Under the pieces are notes generated by a model that had not been told where the DNA came from, ran no database searches, and saw only the letters and a program-made list of their open reading frames with translations. A program made the position numbers and the translations under genes. This document shows positions 15,348 to 26,818 of a stretch of DNA of 27,593 nt, in pieces (the stretch's first letter is position 1; each line of letters begins with the position of its first letter). The DNA is from Spirogloea muscicola (lineage: Eukaryota > Streptophyta > Zygnematophyceae > Spirogloeales > Spirogloeaceae), in assembly GCA_009602725.1 (NCBI GenBank), contig WELB01000069.1, positions 461,153 to 488,745 on the forward strand, read 5' to 3'.

Positions 15348-17561
15348 ATGGTTGTCATGGCCGCCGCCTCCGGCTGCGACCCCAAGCGGTACGACTTCGG
15401 CTTCGCCTTCGACAATGCCAGCTTCTCGGACCGCGTCGTCCGGCTAGAGGTCGTCGCCGGCTCTGTGATCCAGCTTGATGGGCTGCCGCCGCAAGCTGCA
15501 CTCGAGGGCGAGGCCGTGGCTCCGCCGCCTATCGAAGGAGCGTGCGCGCCGCCCGGCCACCAGGATGGCCTTTCCTCGAAGCGAGACGCTGATTCACAGC
15601 GAGGTAACCGCTAGGAACCCATAGCCTGAAATTGGGCTGGCACTGCCAGTTTTGGCGTTTGAGGACCGTATACATTGTAGACGTCCTTATCTGACCTGCA
15701 GCGGCGTAGTTTATGCAGCAGCTCCAAGCCAGACTGTGGACTCGCCTGGGACGTCTACGCTTCTTGTCCCCAAGATTGTCGAGCTGCACCTGTCGTCTGC
15801 AATACTGGCAGCGAAGTCTTTGTACTTCCGGAAGTCGTTCACTTGCGGCCTCAAGGAGTCTGCGATTGGTGCCGTCGTCAGCATCGAGGTCACGCCCGAC
15901 AATTAGTCAAAGCACACATTGTTGCATTGTTGTTATTGCATTGTTGCACATCTCACATTGTTCATTGTCACAAGCAGCCTGCTGGGTCAAAGTTTGTATG
16001 AACGCAGCACTTCGTGTCTTGTAATGCTATTGCTGGTTTCATGTGCAGAGGAACAACCTGTTACTGAGTTGCTCCAGTTCATCTATACAGGTCAGCTTCC
16101 TGACACGTGGGTTTACAGCTCTAGGCAACTTTTTGGAGGACCTGAAAGTATCAGACTCCTGTGTGGGTATTGCAATTCGATTGCTCTTCTCCTACTGTGG
16201 TGCTTAGGGCCTCTACCTCATGATAGTCAGGACATTGGGCGAAGACTGGAAAGGAGCTCAAACAGTCCACCTTGTGCAGACTTTTGCAGGGGAATTCCCA
16301 GACACTGTGAGTGATCCAGAATACTTCATCCGGATGCTCAAGGTTGCTGACAGATTTGAAGTCAGTGAGTGCATGATACTCTGCCTTGACAGGCTGCGCG
16401 ATTTGGCGCTTACAGTAGCAACAAGCTGCCTTGTTCTTGACCTCTTGAAGAACATGCAACATGAAAGGTCTGAAAGTCTTTCTCCCTTTTATGATGCCTG
16501 CATATGTTCTAGTCAGATCTCACATTGTTCTTGCTATCTTTGCGGTGTTCCTGCATACCTCATGCATGCAGAGGATCTGACAGGAAATAGAAAGAGATCC
16601 ACAGTTGTTAAGGTCAGTTGACAGGGCTCAGCTCTTGCGTAATGCCCTTACTTGCAAGCAGGAAGACTTGAGGCTGACCTTGTATTTTGTATGCTCAGTG
16701 GCGTGGCGCAGCTAATAGAGAGGAGCCTTGAATTTCTTGTGGATCATTTCTGGGACCTTGACAAAGTACACAAAGAGTCAGAATATCTGGGCTTGCCAGA
16801 ATCAAGCATAAAGGTCTGACTGCTTCCAAATGTCAGCTTCCTCTTAGAAGGTGTATGGTAGCCTTCTTCGCTGCTCAGTGTCTTCTATGCAAGTGCAAAA
16901 CATATAAGCAGCCTGTCACACCAAGTCGAGGTCTTGGAGCCTGTGATCTAGCTTGATCACTCTTGTGCAGGCTTTGCTGGCGAGTGATGAGTTGAATATT
17001 GAGGACGAGCAGACAGCATTTACTGCTATGGTGGAGTGGGTGCGTCACAATTACCCAGACATGGCAGAAAGGAAGGAGGTGACTGCTCAACTCGCCGAGC
17101 TTGTGAGATTTCCCTTAATGACAGGCGAGGAGTTACAGGAGGTGGTACTGAAGGCTCCGGAGATGGACAGTAAGTGTTGCCAAGCCCTTGTTACGGAGGC
17201 TACCTGGTTTCGCTCGTACAGGTGGGTGTCTGAATTGCTGGCTGCTCAAAGTTCTGAATTCGGTTATATACTGGCGTTGGGGAGGTGCCTATTAGCTGTG
17301 AACAACCCAGTGGTCAATGCCTGTGGTGTTGTCATTCACAACATCACCAGATCAGCAGATTATTTACTTCCGTGCCAAATACCTGGGTACTCGCCTGGCA
17401 TGCGTTGTCAAGCAACTGAAGCTGATGAAGGGGTCTGCCGATCAGCATCGTCGTTTCTGGCAGCGTAGTTGGAATCGCAACTCTTCCGGTCATGTGTATT
17501 ATGACATCCATCTAAAGAGGATCCAGGTACTCTTTGTGACCTTGCACCTCACAATGTTTGA
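15348..17561 (+). pseudogene. LRB/POB1-like BTB-BACK protein, copy 3 (3'-truncated)
   Basis: Exons seen: 15348-15603 (FAFDNASFSDRVVRLEV), 15702-15901 (BTB, KIVELHLSSAILAAKSLYF), 16049-16090 (LLQFIYTG), 16290-16467 (IRMLKVADRFEVSECMILCL), 16699-16813 (BACK, GVAQLIERSLEFLVDHFW), 16971-17221 (BACK, ALLASDELNIEDEQTAF, LAELVRFPLMTGEEL), about 17359-17525 (linker, SADQHRRFWQRSWNRNSSG). The BACK domain is the cleanest of the three copies. Lesions: after the usual acceptor, exon 2 reads GCG TAG, although an acceptor 8 bases further on (GGCGTAG) restores frame. The exon 2 donor GTTAGT has become ATTAGT at 15902. All C-terminal exons are missing, because similarity to copy 2 stops at 17561 inside the next intron. 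Closest to copy 1 by shared residues and indels. Confidence 0.82.
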
Positions 17562-17683
17562 GGGGCCGAAAAAGAAAAGAGAGAGAGAAGTGCTCGCCCA
17601 CAAAGGACTAGACTACCAAACACGACAACACAACAGGGAAAGCTCAGTACCCGCGAACAAGGGGCTCCCTAGAGGGGGGACAC
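17562..17683 (+). repeat. LINE-related repeat junction up to an N
   Basis: It starts GGGGCCGAAAAAGAAAAGAG exactly where LRB copy 3 similarity ends. It contains AAGTGCTCGCCCA (as at 13988) and GGGAAAGCTCAGTACCCGCG, close to the sequence at 1229-1248 beside another LINE piece. No gene. It runs directly into TRAPPC8 exon 1 at the ambiguous base 17684. Confidence 0.55.
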
Positions 17684-20600
17684 NTGCGCGCGGCGGTGCT
17701 GCGCGAGGCGGCGCCCGCGGTTCTGGTGCTGGCCGCGCCCGGCGCCGACGCCGCCTGCGCCAAGAACGGCGGCCTCTCCTTCGCCGACCTCCTCCGGCCC
17801 TACGCCGCCCTGCCGCCCGTCAATGGTGCCCTCCTCAGCCTGCGCCGCCCCCGTCGCAGTAACGGCCTCACGGCGGCCTCGCCTCGGCCCCGCAAGCGCC
17901 ACTTACTACAGTGATTCAGCTATCAGGAGTGAACTCCTAATAGCCGAGGCCCTGCCGCTGCCACAGTGCCCGTGCGGACCGCCAGCGACCAGCCTTACCG
18001 ACTGCAGCACTTCCAGCTGCGCATCTTCGAGGCCGCGGAAGTGCGGCAGCCCGCCGCCGCAGTGAGTCTCCGTGCACTCGGCTGGCTCGCTGGCGTGCCA
18101 GGCTGCAGCACATGTAGCGAGGTCTTCCCGCAGCTTCGCTGTCTCAGGTGTCTGGCCGCAGCTCGGACGCGCGTCAGCTCGCTCGGCCTCGTTCTCAGTG
18201 TAGCTACCACCGTCAACTCGTGATGGCATTCCGCTCGGTGCGTTTGGCACCTTCCGTGCTTCTGCAGGGCTAGGCTCACTGCAGCAGCTTGCCTTGCCAT
18301 CTTCGCTCATTTCACCAGGATGCAGAGGCGTACCTCACCCAGCTTGTCACGAGCTCCAGCGACGCGGCCGATGTCCAGCTCACAGGAGACCCCCGCGACG
18401 TGCAGGCTGTGCTATCCAGTAAGTGATCCAGTGTCTCCTCGTACCTATTCTTGCCGACGTTGTGGTATTGTGGTCCTGATTCACGAAACGTCTTGGTCAC
18501 AAAGTGTAACACCGCAATTAGGTTTTCACATTGTAATCACCAAAGAGATGTCGTTTGAAAAGGGGTTGCTTGAGGTGGCCAGAGTGATGATAGCAACTCG
18601 TGAAGGCCTCCAAAGAGTAGCTTCAACTCTAGTTTGGGGCTCTGGTTTGGCTCTATGTCCATGGGCGTTGTCCAGGAACAGCTAGTTGATCACGCCTCTT
18701 GGTCAGCCTGCACAGGACTTTCATTGAGCCCTATTCGACGGTTTACTGTTTGCAGTGGCCAAGTCAGAATCAGAGTCTACATGGTATCAACGCTACTGCC
18801 AGGAGTACATGCGCACACTGTACTTCTCTGAGCACGAGGCTCTCAATCATCCAGTGGCTTGTGAGTGACGGCTTCGTTCATCTTCCCAGTGCTCAGCAAG
18901 GGTGTACTGCTCAAGCAGCTGCAGTCGCATGACTCTTCTGTGTCAGTGAACTTGGCCATCTGCTTCCTCGGCACATGTGCTTTGTGGCCTGATGTGGTTC
19001 GTGTGACCTGTGCTTGCCTTGGGCAGGCCTTCTGGTCGTGCCTTCCACTTACAAGGACCCCATCAATGCTTTTGTGGATCTCTTCAACACCGAGCACCTG
19101 CCTGCACTCTTCAATGAGGGAGCTATGGACCCGAAGATACACAAACATTTTGTGCTACTCCACGACATGCACAGTGGTCCCATTACACGGTATGTCTTAC
19201 AATTGTGCATATACAGAACGCACAGATTCAAGATCCTTTAATCTTGCCACAGAATGGTGTCCACTATCACCAGGCCAAAGTATCACCCTTGCCTCATTCT
19301 ACTATTCTGCTCCATTGTGTACAACCAACGTAGTTGCTTGGCTTTCAAGCAGCCTGCTCGATGCTATATAGTGTAATGCTAATTAGCAATCAAGTGGTTT
19401 TACACTGCTCAAACAGGGCTGAGGAGATTATAAGTGAGATGAAGGGCACGCTTGGAGCCAACAACTGTCACCTGCTCAGAGTCAACTCTCGTCCTGTTGA
19501 TGAAGCTAAGCCTCAAGCAGATATTTGGTCAAGCCGTCGTTTGGCAGTACTCAATCTCCCTATGGAGGAGAAGGTAACTCCTAAGGCAGGGCTCCCTTCT
19601 CTATGGAAGATGCCTGTCACTATAAGTAACATGACAGTGGGCGCAAAGCCGGGACTTCAAGAACACAAAATCGTTGAATAGGTGCAGACCATATACGTCA
19701 TCTAGGCTGCATTGGTGCAGAGTGGTTCGAGTTGTTTCCTGCTCAATTGGGCATTGCTGTTGGCAGATGGAAGCCATGCCGGCTGCGCACCTTCGAGGCC
19801 AATACCTTGATCCGAATGACTTGAGACAGGTGCATGAAGCCTTTGAGGACAGCAGCATTTGCTCAAGTACTGCAATGTCCCTCAGCATCCCACAGTTCTT
19901 CCTTAACTGCATGTGCTGCAAGTGCTTGTCTGTCAGCTAGTAGCAGAACTTGTACCAGAGATCCCACGAGTGGCTGATTGATGCTCCATATACCACTCTT
20001 CCTGCAGCTGCAGGAGTTTGTATCTGAGCTCGCCGTGAAGCAGATCATCCCGCATATGGAGCTCAAGATTCGCAACCTTAACCAGCATGTGCGGTGTACT
20101 TCAGCCTCGGCACCATGCTGGCAGAAACTTGAAGCTATAATTCGGGGAAGAATCCATTTTGCCAGCTGGAATCTGGGATGCCACTGCATTATGGAGCTGA
20201 TTGGTGCTCCTTGGAAATGCTGTCCAGGTCTCGGCAGCGAGGAAGGGCTTAAGAAATCAGCTGAAAAGCCTTTGGTTCCGGAAAGGCAAAGATGAACCTC
20301 AAGTCTCCCCCAACAGCTCCAGCACGTAAGTTGTCATTCCACCTGTCCTTGAGCGGCCGCAGGCTTTTATGTCAAGGTGCAGATGCTTGCTTGCGAGACC
20401 TTTGACTCAAGGTTCAGGCTAAGACTTGGATTCTTCTTTGTGGTGAATGAACAGTTACTCTTATGGAAGTATGGAGCAGCAAATCCGGGTCTTGTCAGAC
20501 TACTCTTTCATGCTTCAGGACTACGAGCTTGCGCTCTCCAACTACCGCCTTTTGGTGGGAGATTTCCGTCAAGATAAAGCATGGAAGAGATTTGCTGGTG

Positions 20601-23600
20601 TCCAGGTACTTAAGCCTAGCTTGCTGGTGTCTTGAGTGAGGAGTGGACATCATATCTGTCTGCCTGCAATCCTTAGCATCAGGTTGCATCCACAACATGA
20701 TCCATCCAGTGCACCGTCCGTTTGTCGATGTGAGCAGGAGATGATCGGACTTTGCTTATACATGTTGGACCAGTCTCGACGGGAGGCAGAGTCCTGCCTG
20801 GAGACGGCCTACAATCATTACCAGGTGCAAGCAGCCCCCATGATTTTTTTAACCTCGTATAAGATGTATTGTTGCCTTTCCATCCTGTACCAGAGAGCTG
20901 AAGTTTCCCACTCTCTGTCATGGCAACTTTGACAAATATTGCTTGTGGCTCTGGAGACTGTCACAGAGATCTGGATCAGGTGGTACTAGATTTGCAACTC
21001 GGACTGCAATGTGGCTGGTTGAAATGCACAAAGACCGTGGTCAATTTCGAGAAGCTGCCCAGACTCTCATGCGTGCTTCATTAGAGGTTGGACCTCCATC
21101 CTGACTTCACAGGATTGCGTAGCTATTATTGGTGTGCTTGTATTACTTCACGTTTTTCACTTGTATTAAGGCTTCTCTGCATGTCATACTTGCACGAAGT
21201 TATCTAACACGGTACAGTATGTGCTGGAACAGGAGACAAACCTAAGAGCAGGCATTCTACTTGAGCAGGCGGCTTACTGTTTCTTGCGAGCCACACCACC
21301 AATGATACGGAAGTACGGGTTTCACATGGTACTTGCTGGCAATCGCTACAATCTCTGCGGCCAGGTCAGCAGTATTCATGGCCACTAACGGATCACTTTC
21401 TCACTTTTCAATCATGGTTTTTTGTCCGATATTGGGTGTCAGTCAACCTGATATTCCTGTGTGCTTGTTACCTAGCAAGGAGTAGTCCATGTTGCTCTCA
21501 GTAGGCCCCTGGGTGCACAGGCTCCTGCAATCAGATTGGCCAGATGCACATAGGTGGTTGATCAGGAACTTTGTTCCTTTCAGCGCAAGCATGCTGCCCG
21601 AGCGTACACCTATGTGCTAGGTATTTATAAAGGTTTGAGCTGGCATTTTATCAGCGATCACTGCAACTTCACGCTGGGAAGGTCTGTCCACAGTTGCAAG
21701 TATCTTCTCATGACAGGCTGTACGACATGTGCATACTTGATCTATAAAAGTATCTGAGAAGATGGGTATGCTATCAGTGTATGATGGTCCTTTATGTGGC
21801 GCACCATAATCACTTGACAGGTTGGCAGCGCACCTAGGGGATTATCGAGGCGCCTTGGATTTTTTCATGCAGTTATTGGACTGCAGTCACCAATCACCTA
21901 GCACTCAGTCCACATTTCTAAGGGAGTTTCTCTATGTAGTGCAGGTATGAGCTAGACCTGTATTTGTAGCAATGGTCTTTGTCCTTCTTGCAGTCTGCTC
22001 CTGATTTGAACTTATTATGGTGTTGAGGGAGCCCCACTGGTCCTCTCTTCTTCGCCTCACAATATGTTACTGTCATTGGCAGTCATTGGACCTAGATGAG
22101 GAATCTCTTTCGGCACTCTCGCTGCCAAGAGTCACTACAGAGAAGGTCTACGTTCACTCGGAAGGCATCCGGACCTTTTCCAACGCAGCAGCGGTACTGC
22201 TACAAGTCACTAGCATATAATTTGGCTATTGACATTGTTGCAGTCATCTTGGCCTCTTGGATTCGTCAGGTCTCAATGCTCAGGTCAGGTGGCCTGCTTA
22301 AAATACTTAAGTGTCTGAATCCACTCCATCTCGCTGTTGGATCCTGGCAAATAAATCCTAGGGTGCACAAAGTCCATCAGCTTGGAACCGCTTGGAGGAA
22401 GGGCTTGTGCCCGCTGTTGCAGCAATGGTGACGCCGACCTGGCTGGATGGACCAGCCTTCAACGATACCACAGGTGGCGCAGCATATGCGTTGACCACTA
22501 ACACCTGCGTGGCTGGAGGTGAGCTGGAACAGTTGAGCTGGCAGAGATCTGGGAATTGGTTGCTGCCTCATAATTTACCCAAGCAACTCACATATGTGAT
22601 ATATATTACAAAATTGGAGCCAGCGTCCACTCGCATGGGCAGAGCATGCCTGTGGCTACCCTTCTTCCTTGCCACAGCATACAGGCCTGCAGGAAGCTCG
22701 TGATTTTTCCTGTGTGTAGGTTGACTTGGCCATTGCTAATAGACTGTGTTCTGTGGTCTTGCAGAAGAGATAAGTGTCGATGTAGAATTCTCAAACCCTT
22801 TGCTCATCGATCTTCATGTCAGTGAAGTACAGCTTAAGTGGGACTTCACACCCACATGTGCTACAGAGTCCACTGGCCAAGGTGAGAACAACAGTAGTTT
22901 GCTCTTTCTGCCTACTCACAGATCATCACCGTGCTTCTTCATGCTACTGACACGGTAGCCATCACTCACTAACTTAGGCAGAGTGCCTGTTGTGAAAATT
23001 ATGATTGGCAGGGGTTGCCCGCACTGTTAGCACACCAAGTTTGGAGCACCTGGATGCAGAAGTTAGGACGCGATTGAAGTTGTCATTTGGGTGAAGCACC
23101 CAACCATTCATAGCACCATCATCTCGTCTTCAGTGCTTCTGTGCACTGTGTATGATGCAGCACATGGTTGCTTGTAGTTGCTGCCAACTTGAGTTGTAGT
23201 TGCTGCCAACTCAAGTTGTAGTTGCTGATGTTGCTGCCAATCTACCCTGAGATTTGCAGGCGCGGATCTAGCATGTCCGACTTCACGATGACTGATGTAG
23301 CAGAGATTGAGAAAGCTGAGGCTTCCAAGCAGGGCAACGGGCATGTGGAGCAATCAGAGCAGCTAGATGGCGAGGACTCTCCATCATGCTCTGCTGAGGA
23401 CTTGTCCTTCATCCTCAAGCCGACAGAACAAGTCATTGTACGCTCATTCTGACATTCTGTCGCAGTGTACGTGCATTTTTAACACCTACGATGCTGCCAG
23501 TGCTTGAGTTAGACTCAATCATTGAGACTGCGCTTCCTGTGGTACCTGAAGGTCCGCCTGCGTATGAGAGCCCATAAGGCCGGGATGTTACAAGTAAAAG

Positions 23601-26366
23601 GGGTGAGGTGGATGCTGAGTGGCATTGCCCGTGGCAGTCAAGAGTTCAGAATAAAGGCTCCGCGCAAGAAGCGCCCCAAAGGGGGCGGACGAGAGCCAGT
23701 CATTCCTCCCCATCTCCGGCTGACTTTCCTTGTCATTCCGGTAAGAGCAGGCCTCCCTCCCTCTGTCCCCGACTGTAGGTAGTTCCACTGTAGGTGGAAC
23801 TATGTATCTTCAGTCAACAAAACAAATGGTCATATATGTGTGGGCTTTTGGCTGTGTATGCAGCCAATGCCGAGGGTCGGGGTGGAAGTGCACAGGCTCC
23901 CTGAGCGAGCAGCAGAGGGCGAGCTTCACTGTGCAACTCTTGAGCTTTTCAACAGCTCCTCTGTGCCTCTCAAGGTACAAGCTTAGAAATGTTCGTTGAC
24001 ATCACTTGTCTCTAAATCTACAAGAAGGCTCAAGCAGCATGCCACAGGAGTAACTTTTCACAGTCTTTCTGGTGGCCGTCCTGCAGGCTCTACGGATGAA
24101 GACAAGCCATCCGCAAGTTGCCATGGCTGGCCAAGCAGCCGACCTGAATGTCCAGCTTCCAGCCCACTTTGACGCAACTCCCAATGGCGACCACGGCAGC
24201 CCTTGGCCTGACCAGGACAACGGCATATTCACGTTCCCCCAGGTATTGCACAATATGTGGACCATGCGATTATTTTTGTGAACACACAACAAGAGCATGG
24301 TGAAGTTAATGAGCGCTCTTCTTGCTCCAGGACGTCACACTCTTGGGCAGATCCAAGCTGCAGTGGCCCATATGGCTGCACCTCCGGGGTACAGGAGACA
24401 TTGTTGTCAACCTGGTCTTCTATTACGAGCCCGACGTGCCGAGCACTACCATGCCCTTCCGCACCCTGTGCGTCAGCTTCCAGCTTCAGGTCACAATTTT
24501 GTCCTCTTTCCCTATTCATCTGAAGGAAGCCTGGTCCTGCCTGTCCCAGCCATATGGGGCTGTGACAAAGCTGATCTAGTGGCTGATTCCTTCTTCCCAG
24601 ATTGTTCCAAGCATGAGAATGGGGCTCCAGATCAGGCCCAGCCCAAGCCAGCTGGCACTCAGTGTCATGCGGCTGGACATTGAGAATGTCCATGCCACGG
24701 AGAGCTTCTGGCTACGACAGGTGTCCCTTGTGGGGGCTGCGTGGAAGCTCACCCCGCTGCTTCCACCTGGTGCTGAGAAAGGAGCAGCATTCTTGGTTGC
24801 AAGCGTGTCTCCACCGCAGCTCCTTTCGCCGTCCCAAGCGACGTCCCTCTTCTTTCATGTGCAGGTTATATACATGAGCCCTTGTCTTATACACACAGGG
24901 GTTTGTTGTTCTAGAAAGCCACTGAATCATTACCCTTGCTTGATAAAGAGCTGCTTGAGGTCGTGCGTGTTGCAGATGGACAATGGCCAGGAAGAGAGGA
25001 AAGCACTGGTGAGCAATGCAGCACTTGGCAAGGAGGCTGTGCTTGACTTGAGTCGTCAGCCATTATATGACTTCCATCGGCGGGAGCGCTCAGTGCTGCC
25101 AGCTAAGGTGAGGTTTTAGTGAAAGTTTGGTGAAACGCGCCTTTTGCCAGAGAAGGCCTCAGACAAGGTGCAGAATTGAGTTGCTTGAGTATTTGATATG
25201 CAGGGCGACAGCTCTTGCTCGGAACCAGACGTGGTAGTCGTGTGGGAGCATGCTGTAAGAAGCCCAGCAGGGGAGAGTTCAGCACCTTCTGTGCTGCAAA
25301 TAGGGACGCATCACCTCTGTGATCAGAGGTCGGGCATGCGAAACCAGAGCTCAAGCGGGGAGCCTTTCATATTTCTGGGATGTACATGTGCATCAAATTT
25401 TGCCAACTGCTTTTGCTCCGTGGTTATTATAGCAGTATTGTCTCATGAACCTGCTAGTGGCCTTACCATCTACAGATGCTTCTTGCTGACCGGCGCATAA
25501 ATGCAGGCTAGATAGATGTCTGGTTAATCATGTATGCACACACTTCAACGTGTGAAGTTCCTCATCTGCGCTTGTGGGCTCTGTCCAGATTCAGTACAGG
25601 GCAACCTGTGAGATGGGCGGTGCAAGGGCTGTCCTTTATCCAACATGACTTTGCATCCCAAGGGATGTGCGAGATTAACATCTCGATTGCCGTGCGTAAT
25701 TGCTCCACTCACCTGGCATCAGTCAAGGTGGAGACAGTCGACCCAACTGCCAAGGTCTTAGGTGGCGAGCCTGTGGAAGATGCTCAAACTATTGACACCG
25801 GCATCTGGCACGTCGATAAACTAGCCGAAGCCAGTACAGCTGCCAGCAGCAGCAATAGCAAGATTTACCCTCCCAGTGACAAGTCTGTACGAGGGCTGCC
25901 CTGCGGCACTTCCCCTTGTAAGTGGCCACTTCCCTGGCACTGTAATTGTCACGGTGCTTCCAAGTGTTTGGACACGTTTGAACCCCTGATCAACTCTTGC
26001 CGGTGTTTGCCGTGCTCCTCATGTCATGACGATTGTTTGTCTGCAGCTGGCTGTTACATTTGGACGGGTATGACGAGCACGTGTATCACTGCTCTCGAAC
26101 CAGGGGCCACAGTTCACGTGCCACTCCGAGCGGCTGTGTATGCTAATGGGGTGTACGACCTGTCCGCATATACATTGTCATGGCGCACCTCACCCTTGTC
26201 TCTTGGCAATGCTGATCCGCCTGCTGGGGCTCTCCGTTTGGAGCACAATGTTCGCTCCACAGCAGCAGACGTTGTCCCTATGGGCGCTGAAAGCGGCAGC
26301 GGCACAGGACACCCATTCTTTGTAGCAGTTATCAAGCTCGACTGCAATGTGGAGCGAACAACTTAA
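17684..26366 (+). CDS. TRAPPC8: TRAPPC8, trafficking protein particle complex subunit 8 (Trs85)
   Basis: Subunit of the Golgi/pre-autophagosomal TRAPPIII complex, a tether and Rab1/Ypt1 exchange factor. 29 exons, all GT-AG: 17684-17825, 17967-18061, 18319-18418, 18756-18860, 19027-19189, 19417-19573, 19767-19829, 20008-20088, 20228-20325, 20455-20605, 20738-20824, 20967-21086, 21218-21364, 21584-21681, 21821-21944, 22083-22193, 22362-22518, 22765-22881, 23012-23090, 23260-23437, 23552-23740, 23864-23974, 24087-24242, 24331-24489, 24601-24864, 24976-25107, 25204-25328, 25589-25917, 26047-26366. Total 4158 nt, 1385 residues plus stop; phases agree throughout. Family landmarks: VPVRTASDQPYRL (exon 2), FSEHEALNHPVA (4), LLVVPSTYKDP and HKHFVLLHDMHSGP (5), KSLWFRKGKDEP (9), DYELALSNYRLLVGDF (10), LEQAAYCFLRATPPMIRKYG (13), VKGVRWMLSG (21), GCYIWTGM (29). 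The start codon is NTG at 17684; with A it is ATG, and the in-frame GTG at 17696 is unlikely. Exon 19 and the edges of exons 7, 8 and 27 are the least certain. Confidence 0.95.
23172..23230 (+). repeat. Intronic minisatellite, 22-bp unit
   Basis: Two full 22-base units (23172-23193, 23194-23215), each beginning TTGTAGTTGCTGCCAACT, and a partial third from 23216. It lies in the TRAPPC8 intron between the exons ending 23090 and starting 23260. The units differ at their last bases (TTGAG versus TCAAG). Confidence 0.8.
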
Positions 26367-26583
26367 TTGCTGCTATTGTAGAAAAAGCATGACATATAGT
26401 ATAAATCCCCTCGAATCGTTTTCACTGCCTGCTACGCAGACCTGCCTCCAACATCAAAAACATGAGTTCGCTGCACAGCATTCAAAGAGGTGTGCAACAA
26501 GGCGTAGCACACCCCACTGAAGGTGATGAATTGTGGTGCTTTGTGCTGCCATCCTTGAGAATGGCAGAAAACTGATGCCTGCT
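26367..26583 (+). other. TRAPPC8 3' flank
   Basis: Non-coding sequence after the TAA at 26364-26366, AT-richer just after the stop (ATATAGTATAAATCC at about 26395). No clear polyadenylation signal of the algal TGTAA type was found near the stop. It leads into repeat-related sequence at about 26625-26665 (GGGCTGGCCTCTCACAGCCA), a remnant of the LINE 3' module. Confidence 0.4.
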
Positions 26584-26624
26584 TCATTCCAACCACTTCA
26601 GTCCATGTGGTTCTAAAACATTCC

Positions 26625-26665
26625 TGTACATTCCTCTGGGCTGGCCTCTCACAGCCATTGCCGTA
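26625..26665 (+). repeat. LINE 3' module remnant
   Basis: ACATTCCTCTGGGCTGGCCT then CTCACAGCCATTGCCG matches the reverse complement of about 13660-13695. It shows that the module also occurs on the TRAPPC8 side of the window, away from the LRB cluster. Confidence 0.5.
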
Positions 26666-26818
26666 AATTGGAGGAGCTGTTTCTGCTGGGAGGGGCCAAT
26701 TACAGGCGCAGATAGCTGCGCAATCCTGTGCATGTGAGACGACAGTGAACCCTGATGACCAAGGGCCGAGCTGCCGAAGTAAGCTGTGGGCATCAGCTGC
26801 ACTAGCAGCGAGTGTGCA

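Noticed and set aside
15902-16048. Possible AT-AC (U12-type) intron in LRB copy 3
   Set aside because: The sequence begins ATTAGTC rather than ATATCC and the acceptor is AG, while the two paralogues have GTTAGT. A mutated U2 donor is simpler.
23108-23353. Minus-strand 81-codon frame
   Set aside because: It is the antisense of the intronic minisatellite and TRAPPC8 exon 20, with no independent support.
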